This document shows, one piece after another, positions 17,674 through 27,054 of a DNA stretch of 64,000 nucleotides; the first letter of the stretch is position 1; each line of letters begins with the position of its first letter. Below the pieces are notes generated by a model, which did no database searches, was not told the DNA's origin, and worked only from the letters and a program-made list of their open reading frames with translations. Made by a program: the position numbers and the translations under genes. The stretch is from Streptococcus ruminantium (lineage in GTDB: Bacteria; Bacillota; Bacilli; Lactobacillales; Streptococcaceae): positions 322,501 to 386,500 of the forward strand of contig NZ_AP018400.1 in the NCBI RefSeq assembly GCF_003609975.1. Direction: 5' to 3'.

Positions 17674-18201
17674 GTGAGTTTAGAAAATTACATGCCGGAT
17701 TTTTGCTTGGAAAAAGTCTATGATGTGACGGTTGAAGGGTTAAAAAAACATGGTATCAAGGTAGTTTTTGTTGATTTAGATAACACCTTGATTGCTTGGA
17801 ATAATCCTGATGGAACGCCAGAGATGCGCCAGTGGTTACACGATTTGCGAGAAGCAGGCATTCCTGTTGTGGTGGTTTCTAATAATAAGTACGAACGTGT
17901 CAAACGGGCGGTTGAGAAGTTTGGGGTTGAGTTTGAAGCCTTTGCCCTCAAGCCTTTCACCTTTGGCATGAACCGAGCTTTAAAACGCTTTGATGTCAAG
18001 CCAAGTGAAGTGGTCATGATTGGAGACCAATTGATGACAGACATTCGGGCGGCTAAGCGAGTTGGTCTCAAGTCTGTATTGGTTAAACCACTGATCAAGA
18101 CTGACTCAATCAATACACAGATTAACCGTTGGCGCGAACGAAGAACTATGAAAAAAATCATCGCTAAATACGGGGCGATAGACCATAAGAGGGAAATGTA
18201 A
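17674..18201 (+). CDS. yqeG: YqeG family HAD-IIIA phosphatase
   Basis: A 175-aa HAD-like protein with motif I DLDNTLIAW, VVVSNN as motif II and GDQLMTDIRAAKR as the acidic motif. The family is widely conserved in Firmicutes next to yqeH; its substrate is unknown. I chose GTG at 17674 because GGAG lies six bases upstream, rather than a TTG at 17662 that overlaps that site. It ends directly at the first base of yqeH and begins a run of six or more ribosome and NAD genes. Confidence 0.88.
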   Translation: MSLENYMPDFCLEKVYDVTVEGLKKHGIKVVFVDLDNTLIAWNNPDGTPEMRQWLHDLREAGIPVVVVSNNKYERVKRAVEKFGVEFEAFALKPFTFGMNRALKRFDVKPSEVVMIGDQLMTDIRAAKRVGLKSVLVKPLIKTDSINTQINRWRERRTMKKIIAKYGAIDHKREM

Positions 18202-19308
18202 GTGGAAGAATTATTTTGTATCGGCTGCGGTGCTAAGATTCAGACGGTAGACAAGTCCGTTGCAGGCTTTACGCCACAATCAGCCTTAGAAAAAGGTTTG
18301 GAAACAGGGCAGCTTTACTGTCAACGTTGTTTCCGTCTTCGCCATTATAATGAGATTTCAGATGTCAATATTTCTGATGATGACTTTCTGAGCCTCCTCC
18401 ATAGTGTTGGTGAAAGCGATGCCTTAGTAGTTAATGTGATTGATATTTTTGATTTTAATGGTTCCATTATCCCTGGCTTATCACGTTTTACTTCTGGCAA
18501 CGATATTCTTTTAGTGGGAAATAAGAAAGATATTCTGCCCAAGTCTGTCAAGACGGGGAAAGTGACTCAATGGCTGACAGAGAGAGCGAATGAAACTGGT
18601 ATGCGACCGGTAGATGTGGTCCTAACTTCTGCTCAAAACAAGCAGGCAATCAAGGACTTGATTGAGAAAATTGAAGAACATCGCAAGGGACGAGATGTCT
18701 ATGTGGTCGGTGTAACTAATGTGGGTAAGTCAACCCTAATTAACGCCATTATTCAGGAAATTACAGGAGATAAGGATGTTATTACCACTTCTCGTTTTCC
18801 GGGAACGACTCTAGATAAGATTGAAATTCCTCTGGATGATGGTTCATTTATTTACGATACTCCAGGAATTATCCATCGCCATCAGATGGCTCACTATCTG
18901 ACAGCTAAGAATCTTAAATATATCAGTCCTCGCAAGGAAATTAAGCCAAAAACTTACCAGCTCAACCCAGAGCAAACCCTTTTCTTGGCAGGTCTTGGTC
19001 GTTTTGACTTTGTGGCTGGTGAACGTCAGGGCTTTACAGCTTTTTTTGACAATGAACTTCAACTTCATCGTACTAAACTCGAAGGAGCTAGCGATTTTTA
19101 TAAGAAACATGCAGGCAGTCTCTTGGTACCGCCAACCAGCAAGGAACTGAAAGAGTTTCCAGAACTAGTCCGCCATGAATTTACTATTACTGAAAAGACG
19201 GATGTGGTCTTTTCAGGTCTTGGCTGGATTCGGATTAACGAGAAAGCTAAAATTGCTGCTTGGGCACCTAAGGGAGTGGATGTGGTGGTTCGCAAGGCTA
19301 TCATTTAA
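18202..19308 (+). CDS. yqeH: Ribosome biogenesis GTPase YqeH
   Basis: A 368-aa circularly permuted GTPase required for 30S subunit assembly. A zinc finger comes first (CIGCGAKIQ ... CQRCFRLRHY, residues 5-50). Then the permuted G motifs appear with G4 NKKD ahead of G1 GVTNVGKST (about residue 174), and G3 DTPG comes later (about 219). It starts with GTG immediately after the yqeG stop, indicating translational coupling. Confidence 0.95.
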   Translation: MEELFCIGCGAKIQTVDKSVAGFTPQSALEKGLETGQLYCQRCFRLRHYNEISDVNISDDDFLSLLHSVGESDALVVNVIDIFDFNGSIIPGLSRFTSGNDILLVGNKKDILPKSVKTGKVTQWLTERANETGMRPVDVVLTSAQNKQAIKDLIEKIEEHRKGRDVYVVGVTNVGKSTLINAIIQEITGDKDVITTSRFPGTTLDKIEIPLDDGSFIYDTPGIIHRHQMAHYLTAKNLKYISPRKEIKPKTYQLNPEQTLFLAGLGRFDFVAGERQGFTAFFDNELQLHRTKLEGASDFYKKHAGSLLVPPTSKELKEFPELVRHEFTITEKTDVVFSGLGWIRINEKAKIAAWAPKGVDVVVRKAII

Positions 19309-19338
19309 AACCCTGCACCCTATGAATGCCAGGAGGAT

Positions 19339-19506
19339 ATGCTGTCAATCTACCTTGATAGGCTTCATTTTTGCATTGCAGTTACTTTTTCATCTATTTT
19401 TGATGTTCATCGGGTAGCATTTTATCTTATTTGCTTGCCTCCAATTGTATCTACGACACTGCATCTTGCTATGTATGAGATTCAGGTCTGTATCAGATTA
19501 TACTAA
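19339..19506 (+). CDS. Possible 55-aa hydrophobic small protein
   Basis: An open frame begins at an ATG two bases after AGGAGG (19331-19336) and ends at TAA 19504-19506. The product (MLSIYLDRLHFCIAVTF...) has a hydrophobic middle and is not recognised. The spacing from ribosome binding site to start is too short for efficient use. It fills most of an otherwise empty 215-bp gap between yqeH and yhbY, and may be chance. Confidence 0.2.
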   Translation: MLSIYLDRLHFCIAVTFSSIFDVHRVAFYLICLPPIVSTTLHLAMYEIQVCIRLY

Positions 19507-19523
19507 AATATTAAGGAAACATT

Positions 19524-19832
19524 ATGCTTACATCTAAACAACGTGCCTTTTTGAATAGTCAGGCACATGCACTCAAGCCTATTATCCAAATCGGGAAAAA
19601 TGGTCTTAATGACCAGATTAAGACGAGCGTTCGTCAAGCGCTTGATGCGCGTGAGTTGATTAAGGTGACTCTACTGCAAAATACGGACGAGAATATTCAT
19701 GAAGTCGCAGAAATTCTGGAAGAAGAAATCGGCGTTGATACGGTTCAAAAAATCGGTCGTATCCTGATTTTGTTCAAACAATCCAGTAAGAAAGAGAACC
19801 GAAAAATTTCTAAAAAGGTCAAAGAAATCTAA
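19524..19832 (+). CDS. yhbY: YhbY-type CRM domain RNA-binding protein
   Basis: A 102-aa protein made of a single CRM domain (KQRAFLNSQAHALKPIIQIGKNGL), with the basic GxxG-type loop, that associates with pre-50S or 30S particles during ribosome assembly. The C-terminus is rich in lysine. AGGAA lies ahead of the ATG. It stands between yqeH and nadD in the standard order and is co-transcribed with nadD, 12 bp downstream. Confidence 0.93.
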   Translation: MLTSKQRAFLNSQAHALKPIIQIGKNGLNDQIKTSVRQALDARELIKVTLLQNTDENIHEVAEILEEEIGVDTVQKIGRILILFKQSSKKENRKISKKVKEI

Positions 19833-19844
19833 GAAGGAGAGCCC

Positions 19845-20477
19845 ATGGCTATTGAACTCTTAACACCCTTTACCAAGGTTGAATTAGAGGTTGAAAAAAA
19901 AGAAACCAATCGCAAGCAGGTAGGAATTTTGGGAGGCAATTTTAACCCTGTCCACAATGCTCACTTGATTGTGGCAGATCAGGTTCGTCAGCAGTTGCAG
20001 CTGGACGAGGTCTTATTTATGCCAGAATGTGTTCCCCCCCATGTGGATAAGAAAGAAACCATTGATGAATACCATCGCTACTCCATGCTCAAGATGGCGA
20101 TTGCGGGTATTGCGGGTTTGGGGATAGAAACGATTGAGTTGGAGCGTCGAGGTATCAGTTATACCTACGATACCATGAAATTGTTGAAGGAAAAAAATCC
20201 TGAGACCGACTATTATTTCATTATCGGTGCAGATATGGTAGATTACCTACCAAAATGGCATAAGATTGATGAGTTAATTAAACTAGTTCAATTTGTCGGT
20301 GTGCAGCGTCCGCGCTATAAGGCAGGGACTTCCTATCCCGTTATTTGGGTAGATGTTCCACTCATGGACATTTCTTCCAGCATGGTACGTGATTTTATCA
20401 AGCAAGGACGTGTGCCTAATTTTATGGTGCCCCACGAGGTCCTGGACTATATTGAAGAAAAAGGACTTTATAGATGA
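19845..20477 (+). CDS. nadD: Nicotinate-nucleotide adenylyltransferase
   Basis: A 210-aa nucleotidyltransferase that joins ATP and nicotinate mononucleotide to give deamido-NAD. It has the family motif [12 protein letters not shown] near residue 30 and the ISSSMVRD motif (ISSTxxR-type) near residue 177. The first 25 residues before the catalytic strand are longer than in many homologues but usual in streptococci. It overlaps yqeK by four bases. Confidence 0.95.
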   Translation: MAIELLTPFTKVELEVEKKETNRKQVGILGGNFNPVHNAHLIVADQVRQQLQLDEVLFMPECVPPHVDKKETIDEYHRYSMLKMAIAGIAGLGIETIELERRGISYTYDTMKLLKEKNPETDYYFIIGADMVDYLPKWHKIDELIKLVQFVGVQRPRYKAGTSYPVIWVDVPLMDISSSMVRDFIKQGRVPNFMVPHEVLDYIEEKGLYR

Positions 20478-21103
20478 TTGCAGCAGATTTAAGCTTTGAT
20501 CGCAAGGCTCTTTTAGAAAAAATTAGTGTAGCTATGACTCCAAAACGGTTTCAGCACGTTCTCGGTGTGGAGCAGGCCGCGATTGAGTTAGCAGAGCGAT
20601 ATGGCTGTGATATGAAAAAAGCCAGCTTAGCTGCGCTCTTACATGATTATGCCAAGGAAGTGGCGGATCAGATTTTTGAGGACTTAATCGTCAAGTATGA
20701 TCTGGATAGAGAACTGCTTAATTGGGATAATAATATTTGGCATGGAGTAGTCGGTGCCTATAAAGTCTCAGAAGATTTTGGTTTGAAAGATGCAGAGATT
20801 TTCCAAGCTATTCAACGCCATACGGTTGGAGCAGGACAAATGACTTTGCTGGATAAGGTTCTTTATGTAGCAGACTACATCGAGCCTAATCGTGATTTTC
20901 CTGGAGTCGAGATAGCTCGTGAGTTAGCCAGACAGAATTTAGATAAAGCTGTTGCTTACGAAACAGCACAGACCATTTCCTACCTGGCTAAACAGCGTAT
21001 TCCCATCTATCCACAAACACTCGAAACCTATAATAGTTATGTTCGCCACTTGAGAGACTTAGATAAAAATTGTCAAGTTTGCAGTGACACAAAGAGAAAG
21101 TGA
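20474..21103 (+). CDS. yqeK: YqeK HD-domain phosphohydrolase (symmetrical Ap4A hydrolase)
   Basis: A 209-aa HD-domain protein; characterised YqeK enzymes split diadenosine tetraphosphate into two ADP. The metal ligands are visible as [12 protein letters not shown] (first His) and LLHDYAKE (HD). Further conserved histidines sit in the IWHGVVGAY and IQRHTVGA blocks. It starts inside the nadD stop. The C-terminus ([10 protein letters not shown]) ends near a short stretch that looks like gene debris. Confidence 0.9.
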   Translation: MIAADLSFDRKALLEKISVAMTPKRFQHVLGVEQAAIELAERYGCDMKKASLAALLHDYAKEVADQIFEDLIVKYDLDRELLNWDNNIWHGVVGAYKVSEDFGLKDAEIFQAIQRHTVGAGQMTLLDKVLYVADYIEPNRDFPGVEIARELARQNLDKAVAYETAQTISYLAKQRIPIYPQTLETYNSYVRHLRDLDKNCQVCSDTKRK

Positions 21104-21264
21104 ACTTTTTGACCAAGCTACAAAGTTGGTCATTATGAAGATAGAACAACGGCAACTTTTTCAGAAAAGCTGCGTGCTAAAGAGTTAATTGACCATTACC
21201 AAACTATCTGGCTTGGTCAATCTGCTCAAAAGAAATACACTAATAAACAATTTGAAAGGATAAG
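21104..21264 (+). other. Gap with probable gene debris between yqeK and rsfS
   Basis: Short frames read like protein (KLRAKELIDHYQTIWLG in the frame starting near 21137, ending in TGA at the rsfS start) but have no start codon or ribosome binding site and are not recognised. I read this as a possible remnant of a lost gene, with low certainty. Confidence 0.25.
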
Positions 21265-21624
21265 ATGAAAGAATTAGATTTAGTAAAACTTGTGGTTCAG
21301 GCTGCAGATGACAAGCGGGCTGAGGACCTTGTTGTGATTGATGTACAGGGCGTTACGAGTTTGACAGATTATTTTGTTATTGCAAGCTCAATGAACAGCC
21401 GTCAGTTGGAAGCTATTGCGGAAAACATTCGTGAAAAGGTAGTTGATGCTGGTTTCAAAGGGATTCGTATGGAAGGCGACAGCAACGGTGGCTGGATCCT
21501 TTTAGACCTTGGAGGTGTGGTCGTCCATATCTTCTCAGAAGAAATGCGTGAACTTTATAACTTAGAGAAGCTCTGGCATGAGGGAAGCTTTGTAGAGCTT
21601 GATTCTCTCTTAGGAGTGAAATAA
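21265..21624 (+). CDS. rsfS: Ribosomal silencing factor RsfS
   Basis: A 119-aa protein of the RsfS/Iojap family that binds uL14 on the 50S subunit and blocks subunit joining when nutrients are short. Conserved segments are [21 protein letters not shown] and [21 protein letters not shown] precedes the ATG. It ends the yqeG-to-rsfS cluster with a terminator. Confidence 0.94.
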   Translation: MKELDLVKLVVQAADDKRAEDLVVIDVQGVTSLTDYFVIASSMNSRQLEAIAENIREKVVDAGFKGIRMEGDSNGGWILLDLGGVVVHIFSEEMRELYNLEKLWHEGSFVELDSLLGVK

Positions 21625-21626
21625 TA

Positions 21627-21648
21627 AAGCAGTCTGAGGACTGCTTTT
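21627..21648 (+). terminator. Terminator after rsfS
   Basis: AAGCAGTC (21627-21634) and GACTGCTT (21639-21646) form a perfect 8-bp stem with a four-base loop and a T run. Confidence 0.85.
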
Positions 21649-21716
21649 TGCAAAAGTTTGGCTTTGTTCAAGCCAGCAAAGTGATAGAATCTATCAAAGC
21701 AAGAGAGGAGACTAAT

Positions 21717-22463
21717 ATGGCAACTTATGAAACCTTTGCGGCAGTCTATGATGAAATCATGGACGATAGCCTTTACGACCAATGGACCGATTTTAGCCTA
21801 CGGCATTTGCCAAAGAATGCAAAGACAATTTTAGAATTAGCTTGTGGAACCGGAGTTCAAGCTGTTCGTTTTGCTCAAGCAGGTTATGATGTAACCGGCT
21901 TGGATCTTAGTTATGAGATGCTTGAATTAGCTCAGAAAAGGGCAGAGATTGCTGGAGTTATGCTTGAATTGGCTCAGGCAGATATGATGGCCTTGGAAGG
22001 TGTTGGTGACTTTGATGCGGTGACCTGCTACTCCGATAGTCTTTGCTATATGGGAAATGAGGCGGCGGTTTTGCGTGTTTTTGAAGGTGTTCATTCTGTT
22101 CTCAACCATGGTGGTGTTTTCATTTTTGATGTGCATTCCATTTATCAAATGGAGGAAGTCTTTGCAGGTTATAGCTATCATGAAAATTATGAGGAGTTTG
22201 CCTTCGTTTGGGATACCTATAAGGGAGAACATGAGTACTCTGTTGTTCACGAGTTGACCTTTTTTGTCAAAGATGAAAATGGTGAACCTGAGAGATTTAT
22301 CCGTCGTGATGAGGTTCATGAAGAGCGGACCTATCCGATTGAAACTTATGTTGACTTGTTGAAACAAGCTGGTTTTGGTTCTGTAGAAATCTTTGCAGAT
22401 TTTGAGGACGAGTTTCCAACTGAAACCAGTCAGCGTTGGTTCTTTAAGGCGGTCAAGGCATGA
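21717..22463 (+). CDS. Class I SAM-dependent methyltransferase
   Basis: A 248-aa Rossmann-fold methyltransferase. Motif [17 protein letters not shown] lies near residue 41, followed by [12 protein letters not shown] (motif II) and the acidic QADMM motif. The substrate is unknown; homologues beside tmcAL and rsfS are conserved in streptococci. The ATG at 21717 follows GAGGAG; the longer frame from 21648 would begin inside the terminator and is rejected. It overlaps tmcAL by four bases. Confidence 0.88.
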   Translation: MATYETFAAVYDEIMDDSLYDQWTDFSLRHLPKNAKTILELACGTGVQAVRFAQAGYDVTGLDLSYEMLELAQKRAEIAGVMLELAQADMMALEGVGDFDAVTCYSDSLCYMGNEAAVLRVFEGVHSVLNHGGVFIFDVHSIYQMEEVFAGYSYHENYEEFAFVWDTYKGEHEYSVVHELTFFVKDENGEPERFIRRDEVHEERTYPIETYVDLLKQAGFGSVEIFADFEDEFPTETSQRWFFKAVKA

Positions 22464-23566
22464 TTTCTGGTATCGTAGCAGAATACAATCCATTTCACAC
22501 AGGACACAAGTACCTGTTGGAACAAGCAGAAGGCGTAAAAATTGTCGTCATGTCTGGTAATTTTGTACAGCGTGGGGAACCGGCCATTGTGGATAAGTGG
22601 ACGCGGGCTCAGATGGCTTTGGAGCATGGGGCAGATCTTGTGGTTGAAATGCCCTTTTTAGTATCTGTTCAGTCGGCAGATCACTTTGCTAAAGGAGCTA
22701 TAGATATTTTATATAGACTAGGTGTGGAAAAGCTGGTTTTTGGTACAGAAGAAATGTTGGATTATCAGAGGATTACTGATATTTATGTGGGAAAATCAGA
22801 GAAAATGGAGATGTTTGTGAAGAATTTGCCAGAGAATCTGTCTTATCCACAGAAAACTCAGATTATGTGGCAGGAATTTGCTGGTCTGAGCTTCACAGGC
22901 GATACTCCCAATCATATCCTAGCCTTAGCCTACGCAAAGGCGGTGGCTGGGACTGGAATTCAACTAAGTCCTGTACAGCGGCAGGGAGCAGGTTTTCACT
23001 CGGAAGAAGTTGAGACGAGCTATGCTTCGGCTACGGCTATCCGAAAAGGAGTCGACCAATTACATTTGGTACGTGATTTTTTACCTTCGGCAGCTCTTTT
23101 TGAAAAGGCAACTAAAGTCGGTTGGAATCATTATTTTTCTCTGCTTCGTTATCAAATTACGACCCATCAAGACCTGAGTCAGATTTTTCAGGTTAACGAT
23201 GAACTAGCCAGTCGTATCCGCTCTGCCATTGGTAGTGTGACGAATGTAGAAGAATTGGTAAATGCTGTTGCGACCAAGCGCTACACTAAGGCGCGAGTAC
23301 GACGGATTTTGACCTACATCTTGGTCAATGCAGTGGAGACCCCGCTGCCAAAAGCTATTCATGTACTGGGCTTTACATCGATAGGTCAAGCCTATCTCAA
23401 ACAGGTTAAGGACAAGGTGGATCTGGTGACACGAATTGGCAAGGAGCCTTGGGACAGCTTGACCCAGCAGGCAGATAGTGTCTATCAACTTGGTGCGAAA
23501 GGCATAGCAGAGCAGACCTACGGACGTGTGCCGGTGAGAAGAAACATTACGGACGTTTTGGTATAG
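22460..23566 (+). CDS. tmcAL: tRNA(Met) cytidine acetate ligase TmcAL
   Basis: A 368-aa protein of the nucleotidyltransferase superfamily that uses acetate and ATP to acetylate C34 of elongator tRNA-Met. The start has the HIGH-like motif [16 protein letters not shown] and [14 protein letters not shown], both diagnostic. It begins inside the stop codon of the methyltransferase gene. The role is transferred from the Bacillus family member. Confidence 0.9.
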   Translation: MISGIVAEYNPFHTGHKYLLEQAEGVKIVVMSGNFVQRGEPAIVDKWTRAQMALEHGADLVVEMPFLVSVQSADHFAKGAIDILYRLGVEKLVFGTEEMLDYQRITDIYVGKSEKMEMFVKNLPENLSYPQKTQIMWQEFAGLSFTGDTPNHILALAYAKAVAGTGIQLSPVQRQGAGFHSEEVETSYASATAIRKGVDQLHLVRDFLPSAALFEKATKVGWNHYFSLLRYQITTHQDLSQIFQVNDELASRIRSAIGSVTNVEELVNAVATKRYTKARVRRILTYILVNAVETPLPKAIHVLGFTSIGQAYLKQVKDKVDLVTRIGKEPWDSLTQQADSVYQLGAKGIAEQTYGRVPVRRNITDVLV

Positions 23567-23589
23567 AATAGGATTTTGGAGGTGAGAGT

Positions 23590-24891
23590 TTGCAACAAGT
23601 GGTGTCTCATTTTTATCAGTTGATAGTGAAAGAAATAAAGCATAGAAAGATTAGGGAAACCTACTATCTTTGGTTTCCTTGGTTGAATCTTTTGTTTGCT
23701 TTTATCGCTAGAATGTTAGTTGGGAAACTGCCTTTTGAAGACTTGTTACAATTTGAAAAATTTGAATATAGTTTAGTTTTTTGGCTATTATTTGCATGTG
23801 TTTTACTGAAGTGCGCTGCTATTGTCCGCTATAGCTCAGTTGTGGGAAAAGAAATGTCAAAAGTTTCTCATGTCTGGCTGTTTTTATATCATATTATTCC
23901 ATCGTTTTTCCTTATTTGGCTTTTTTATCAGGCTTGGAATACGTGGAATATAGTTCCATTTTTTATTTTAGATATATGTGTGTCTTTTTTTGGCGATAAG
24001 GTACTCAAATTTAAAGTGTACGCTCATATCTTGACTGATATAATTAGCATCATTTTGCTATTATTTGTTGATTTTGAGTTTGATCGTATCGGTCTGGAGT
24101 TTCGCACGGACTTTCTGGGAATCTTTTTTTGTATCTTATTTGTAACATTCCGCTACCTTCTAGTATCTAATTTTTATAGGGGATTTAAACAATTCAAGTT
24201 GTTTTCGCTGCGGTGGAACAATGGAAAAATTTATTGGTTTTCTGAGCTAGTATCTTCGATGCTGTTTTTGGTTGTGTTCCATGCAGGATTGGAAACAATT
24301 GATCAAGACTTTTCATTCATCTCTATAGCCCTAAGTCTGTTTGTGTACCATATATTTTTATATATACGGTTGTTTATGTATAGGCAATATGGCGCTTCTT
24401 ACAAAGAAGTTTACTATTTCGTCAATGCTGGAAGTGCATTGGTGCTCTATATCTTCTTTGTCAACTTCATTGCGATTGATATTGTTGTCTGGTTTTTGCC
24501 AGCAGTAATCATACTTGTGTTAGATAATTTTCTATATCTGGCTTATCAACAACGAACGAAGCAACCGCAAGAATTTAGTTTAGGTGGAAAACAATTATTT
24601 GCAAAATTAAAATTGTTTTCTATTACCACTTTATTCTTCTATCATGTATTTGATAAAAATAGAGAGACTTTGTTTGCTTACAGAATATTTGGTTATTCGT
24701 TGAATGATCTAAATAGTGTATTTCTTAGAGAATATGCCAGTTTACCCTTTTTATCATTGATTCTTTCAGTAGTTGTTTCTACCGCTATTTTCAAACTAAT
24801 TGGTAGTGTTTTATATTCTAACGATTACTTGTTAAAGAAAGGTAATTCCAAAAAGCTTAAGTATAAGAAGCGCTTACGTAGGAGAAAATAA
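23590..24891 (+). CDS. Polytopic membrane protein of unknown function
   Basis: A 433-aa protein I do not recognise. It has about ten to twelve hydrophobic segments, is unusually rich in Phe, Tyr, Leu and Trp, and ends in a strongly basic cytoplasmic tail (KKGNSKKLKYKKRLRRRK). No soluble domain or catalytic motif is visible. The start is TTG with AGGAGGT-type pairing six bases upstream. It begins 23 bp after tmcAL, but the DNA is visibly more A/T-rich and less codon-biased than tmcAL, which suggests acquisition or weak expression. The K+ channel gene follows 140 bp later in similar A/T-rich DNA. It could be a transporter, flippase or polymer exporter; I cannot choose. Confidence 0.6.
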   Translation: MQQVVSHFYQLIVKEIKHRKIRETYYLWFPWLNLLFAFIARMLVGKLPFEDLLQFEKFEYSLVFWLLFACVLLKCAAIVRYSSVVGKEMSKVSHVWLFLYHIIPSFFLIWLFYQAWNTWNIVPFFILDICVSFFGDKVLKFKVYAHILTDIISIILLLFVDFEFDRIGLEFRTDFLGIFFCILFVTFRYLLVSNFYRGFKQFKLFSLRWNNGKIYWFSELVSSMLFLVVFHAGLETIDQDFSFISIALSLFVYHIFLYIRLFMYRQYGASYKEVYYFVNAGSALVLYIFFVNFIAIDIVVWFLPAVIILVLDNFLYLAYQQRTKQPQEFSLGGKQLFAKLKLFSITTLFFYHVFDKNRETLFAYRIFGYSLNDLNSVFLREYASLPFLSLILSVVVSTAIFKLIGSVLYSNDYLLKKGNSKKLKYKKRLRRRK

Positions 24892-25034
24892 AAATGTTTT
24901 TGTTATACCTGAACGTTACGACAGACATTATTTGGAGAAACAACAGGGGGAGTTTGATTGTTGTCGATTTATAAAGTGATCTTGGTGCGATAAGGTATGG
25001 CAGATCTATAGGTATATACTGGTAAAGGAGAATG

Positions 25035-25733
25035 ATGAGAAGAGGTTTATATAATATCTTAGAAAATAGCCAAGATAGTTTGTTATCACGATTTTATAAT
25101 CTGATAATGTTGGTGGCAATAGTGGTTAGTATCCTTCCATTGATGTTTAAAAAGAACGAACCATTTCATTTGTTGATAGAATATGTCACAGCAGCTATTT
25201 TCTGCTTAGACTATCTTTTTCGGGTGATAACTGCTGATTTTAAACTTCAAAAAGGGAGAGTGTCGTTTTTTCTTTACCCATTTACATTATTAGCAGTAAT
25301 AGATTTAATCTGTATATTGCCAACTTTTTTGATGTTTTATAGTAGTCTAAAGCTATTAAAGATGGTAAGGATAGGACGAGTACTAAGGGTTTTCAAAGTC
25401 ATTCGATATTCAAAAAATATACAAATTTTGACGAATGTTATGCGAAGACAAAAAGAGGCGCTTTTACTGGTGGCAAGTCTTGCAATAGGGTACATTTTTT
25501 TAACCGCCCTATTGATATTTTCAATCGAGCCTGATACGTTTGAAACTTTTTTTGATGCGGTTTACTGGGCGACCATTTCGCTAACTACGGTTGGATATGG
25601 TGATATATTTGCGACTTCAGTATTGGGTAAAGTAATAACGATGATTTCTTCGATTATAGGAATTGCAATCGTTGCCCTACCTGCGGGAATCATTACAGCA
25701 GGTTATATGAATGAGATTACAAAGGACGGATAG
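25035..25733 (+). CDS. Voltage-gated-type potassium channel (6-TM)
   Basis: A 232-aa ion channel protein. Hydrophobic segments S1-S3 come first, then a short arginine/lysine-rich S4-like segment KMVRIGRVLRVFKVIRYSK (about residues 110-128), S5, and a pore loop with the selectivity filter TTVGYGD (near residue 185), then S6. It lacks a C-terminal RCK domain. It probably sets membrane potential or passes K+. Two ATGs are possible, 25032 and 25035; the second has better spacing to GGAG. Confidence 0.85.
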   Translation: MRRGLYNILENSQDSLLSRFYNLIMLVAIVVSILPLMFKKNEPFHLLIEYVTAAIFCLDYLFRVITADFKLQKGRVSFFLYPFTLLAVIDLICILPTFLMFYSSLKLLKMVRIGRVLRVFKVIRYSKNIQILTNVMRRQKEALLLVASLAIGYIFLTALLIFSIEPDTFETFFDAVYWATISLTTVGYGDIFATSVLGKVITMISSIIGIAIVALPAGIITAGYMNEITKDG

Positions 25734-25751
25734 AAAATAGTTATTTTCTTC

Positions 25752-25782
25752 TTGACTCTTACCTTACGTTATCCTTTATACT
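25752..25782 (+). promoter_or_regulatory. MerR-type promoter with 19-bp spacer
   Basis: TTGACT (25752-25757) and TATACT (25777-25782) are separated by 19 bp rather than 17, the geometry that MerR proteins correct by twisting DNA. The spacer is rich in TTACCTTACGTTA, a weak dyad. It lies directly upstream of the MerR gene, so self-activation is likely. Confidence 0.65.
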
Positions 25783-25803
25783 CTTCATAGAGAGGAGATT
25801 TCC

Positions 25804-26532
25804 ATGTCAGAAACATTTACGGTTAAGCAGGTTAGTCAGTTTTCCGGATTAACAGTGCGCACTTTACATCATTACGACCAAATTAACTTGCTCAAACCAG
25901 CTTTTGTGGCGGATAATGGTTACCGATATTATAATCGGGATAGTCTGCTCCATCTGCAAGAGATAATGCTCTTTCGAGAACTGGATTTTCCTCTCAAAGA
26001 TATTCGGCAGATTCTGGAAAATACTGATGTTGATCGCCAGCAAGTGTTGCAAGACCACATTGCTCTTTTAGAGTTCAAAAGAAAGCGTCTGGATCATATC
26101 ATCGGTCATGCCAGATTACTCATAGAAAAAGGGGGAGAAGTCATGGACTTTCACGCATTCGATACAAGTAAACTAGAGAGCTACAGGACTGAGGCCAAGA
26201 ACCGCTGGGGAAAAACGTCAGCTTATACTGAATTTGACCAGCGCTACGATACTAGCAAGGATGAGATTTTTGTCCGAGAGATGCAGGTGATTTTTGAGGC
26301 CTTTGGAAAAATGCAGGGCTTAGAATGCAGTCATCCAGATGTACAGGATCAAGTAGCAATATTGCAGACATATATCACAGATAATTTTTATACCTGCACA
26401 AAGAAAATCTTGCAAGGCTTAGGTCTCATGTACGTAGAAGATGAACGTTTTGCAACCAATATTGATCAGGTAGGAGGTGTAGGCACTTCCAAATTTGTCA
26501 GTCAGGCTATTGCAGCTTACTGTCAAGAATAA
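25804..26532 (+). CDS. MerR-family regulator with TipAS-like effector domain
   Basis: A 242-aa protein. The N-terminal MerR helix-turn-helix and wing (FTVKQVSQFSGLTVRTLHHYD, NGYRYYNRDSLLHLQ) span about residues 4-70. A coiled-coil dimer helix follows, then a C-terminal helical TipAS/antibiotic-recognition-type domain ending FYTCTKKILQGLGLMYV and ATNIDQVGGVGTSKFV. TipA, Mta and SkgA relatives bind hydrophobic drugs and activate efflux genes. The target here may be only its own promoter. It is followed by a deformylase-like gene with its own start. Confidence 0.88.
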   Translation: MSETFTVKQVSQFSGLTVRTLHHYDQINLLKPAFVADNGYRYYNRDSLLHLQEIMLFRELDFPLKDIRQILENTDVDRQQVLQDHIALLEFKRKRLDHIIGHARLLIEKGGEVMDFHAFDTSKLESYRTEAKNRWGKTSAYTEFDQRYDTSKDEIFVREMQVIFEAFGKMQGLECSHPDVQDQVAILQTYITDNFYTCTKKILQGLGLMYVEDERFATNIDQVGGVGTSKFVSQAIAAYCQE

Positions 26533-26601
26533 AAGAACAAGTCTAGTGGAAACTAGGCTTTTTTGATATACTGGAATTAGTTTGAAAGTAAGGAGTTTTT
26601 C

Positions 26602-27012
26602 ATGATCCAACCTATTATGAAAGATATTTTTTTCCTCCAGCAGCAATCTGAGGCTGCTACACCGGCAGACTTGCAAGTTGGTAAGGATTTACAGGATACA
26701 CTTGCAGCAAATAGCCATGCCTGTGTGGGAATGGCGGCCAATATGATCGGGGTCAAAAAGCGGGTTATCGTTGTCAATGTAGGTTTTACTAATCTAGTTA
26801 TGTATAATCCCGTTCTCATTAGTAAGACAAAACCCTACCAGGCAGAGGAGGGATGTCTGTCATTAGAAGGTATTCGCCCTACAACCCGTTATCAGGAAAT
26901 TGAGGTGGAATTTTGGGATTCTTCTTGGAAAAAGCAGAGTTTACGGCTGACAGATTTTCAAGCTCAGATTGTTCAGCATGAGTTAGATCATTTAGAAGGT
27001 ATTATCATTTGA
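26602..27012 (+). CDS. Peptide deformylase-like protein
   Basis: A 136-aa protein with all three deformylase motifs: GMAANMIG for motif 1 (the usual GLAAxQ with Asn in place of Gln), EGCLSLE for motif 2 with the metal-binding Cys, and QHELDHLEG for motif 3 with two metal-binding His and the catalytic Glu. The motif 1 Gln normally helps catalysis, so its loss marks this as the short divergent class, and activity on N-formyl peptides is uncertain. It is shorter than a housekeeping Def. AAGGAG precedes the ATG. Confidence 0.8.
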   Translation: MIQPIMKDIFFLQQQSEAATPADLQVGKDLQDTLAANSHACVGMAANMIGVKKRVIVVNVGFTNLVMYNPVLISKTKPYQAEEGCLSLEGIRPTTRYQEIEVEFWDSSWKKQSLRLTDFQAQIVQHELDHLEGIII

Positions 27013-27054
27013 AAATCAGTAAAACCGTACTGAAAGTTGGAGTTTTTAGATAAA

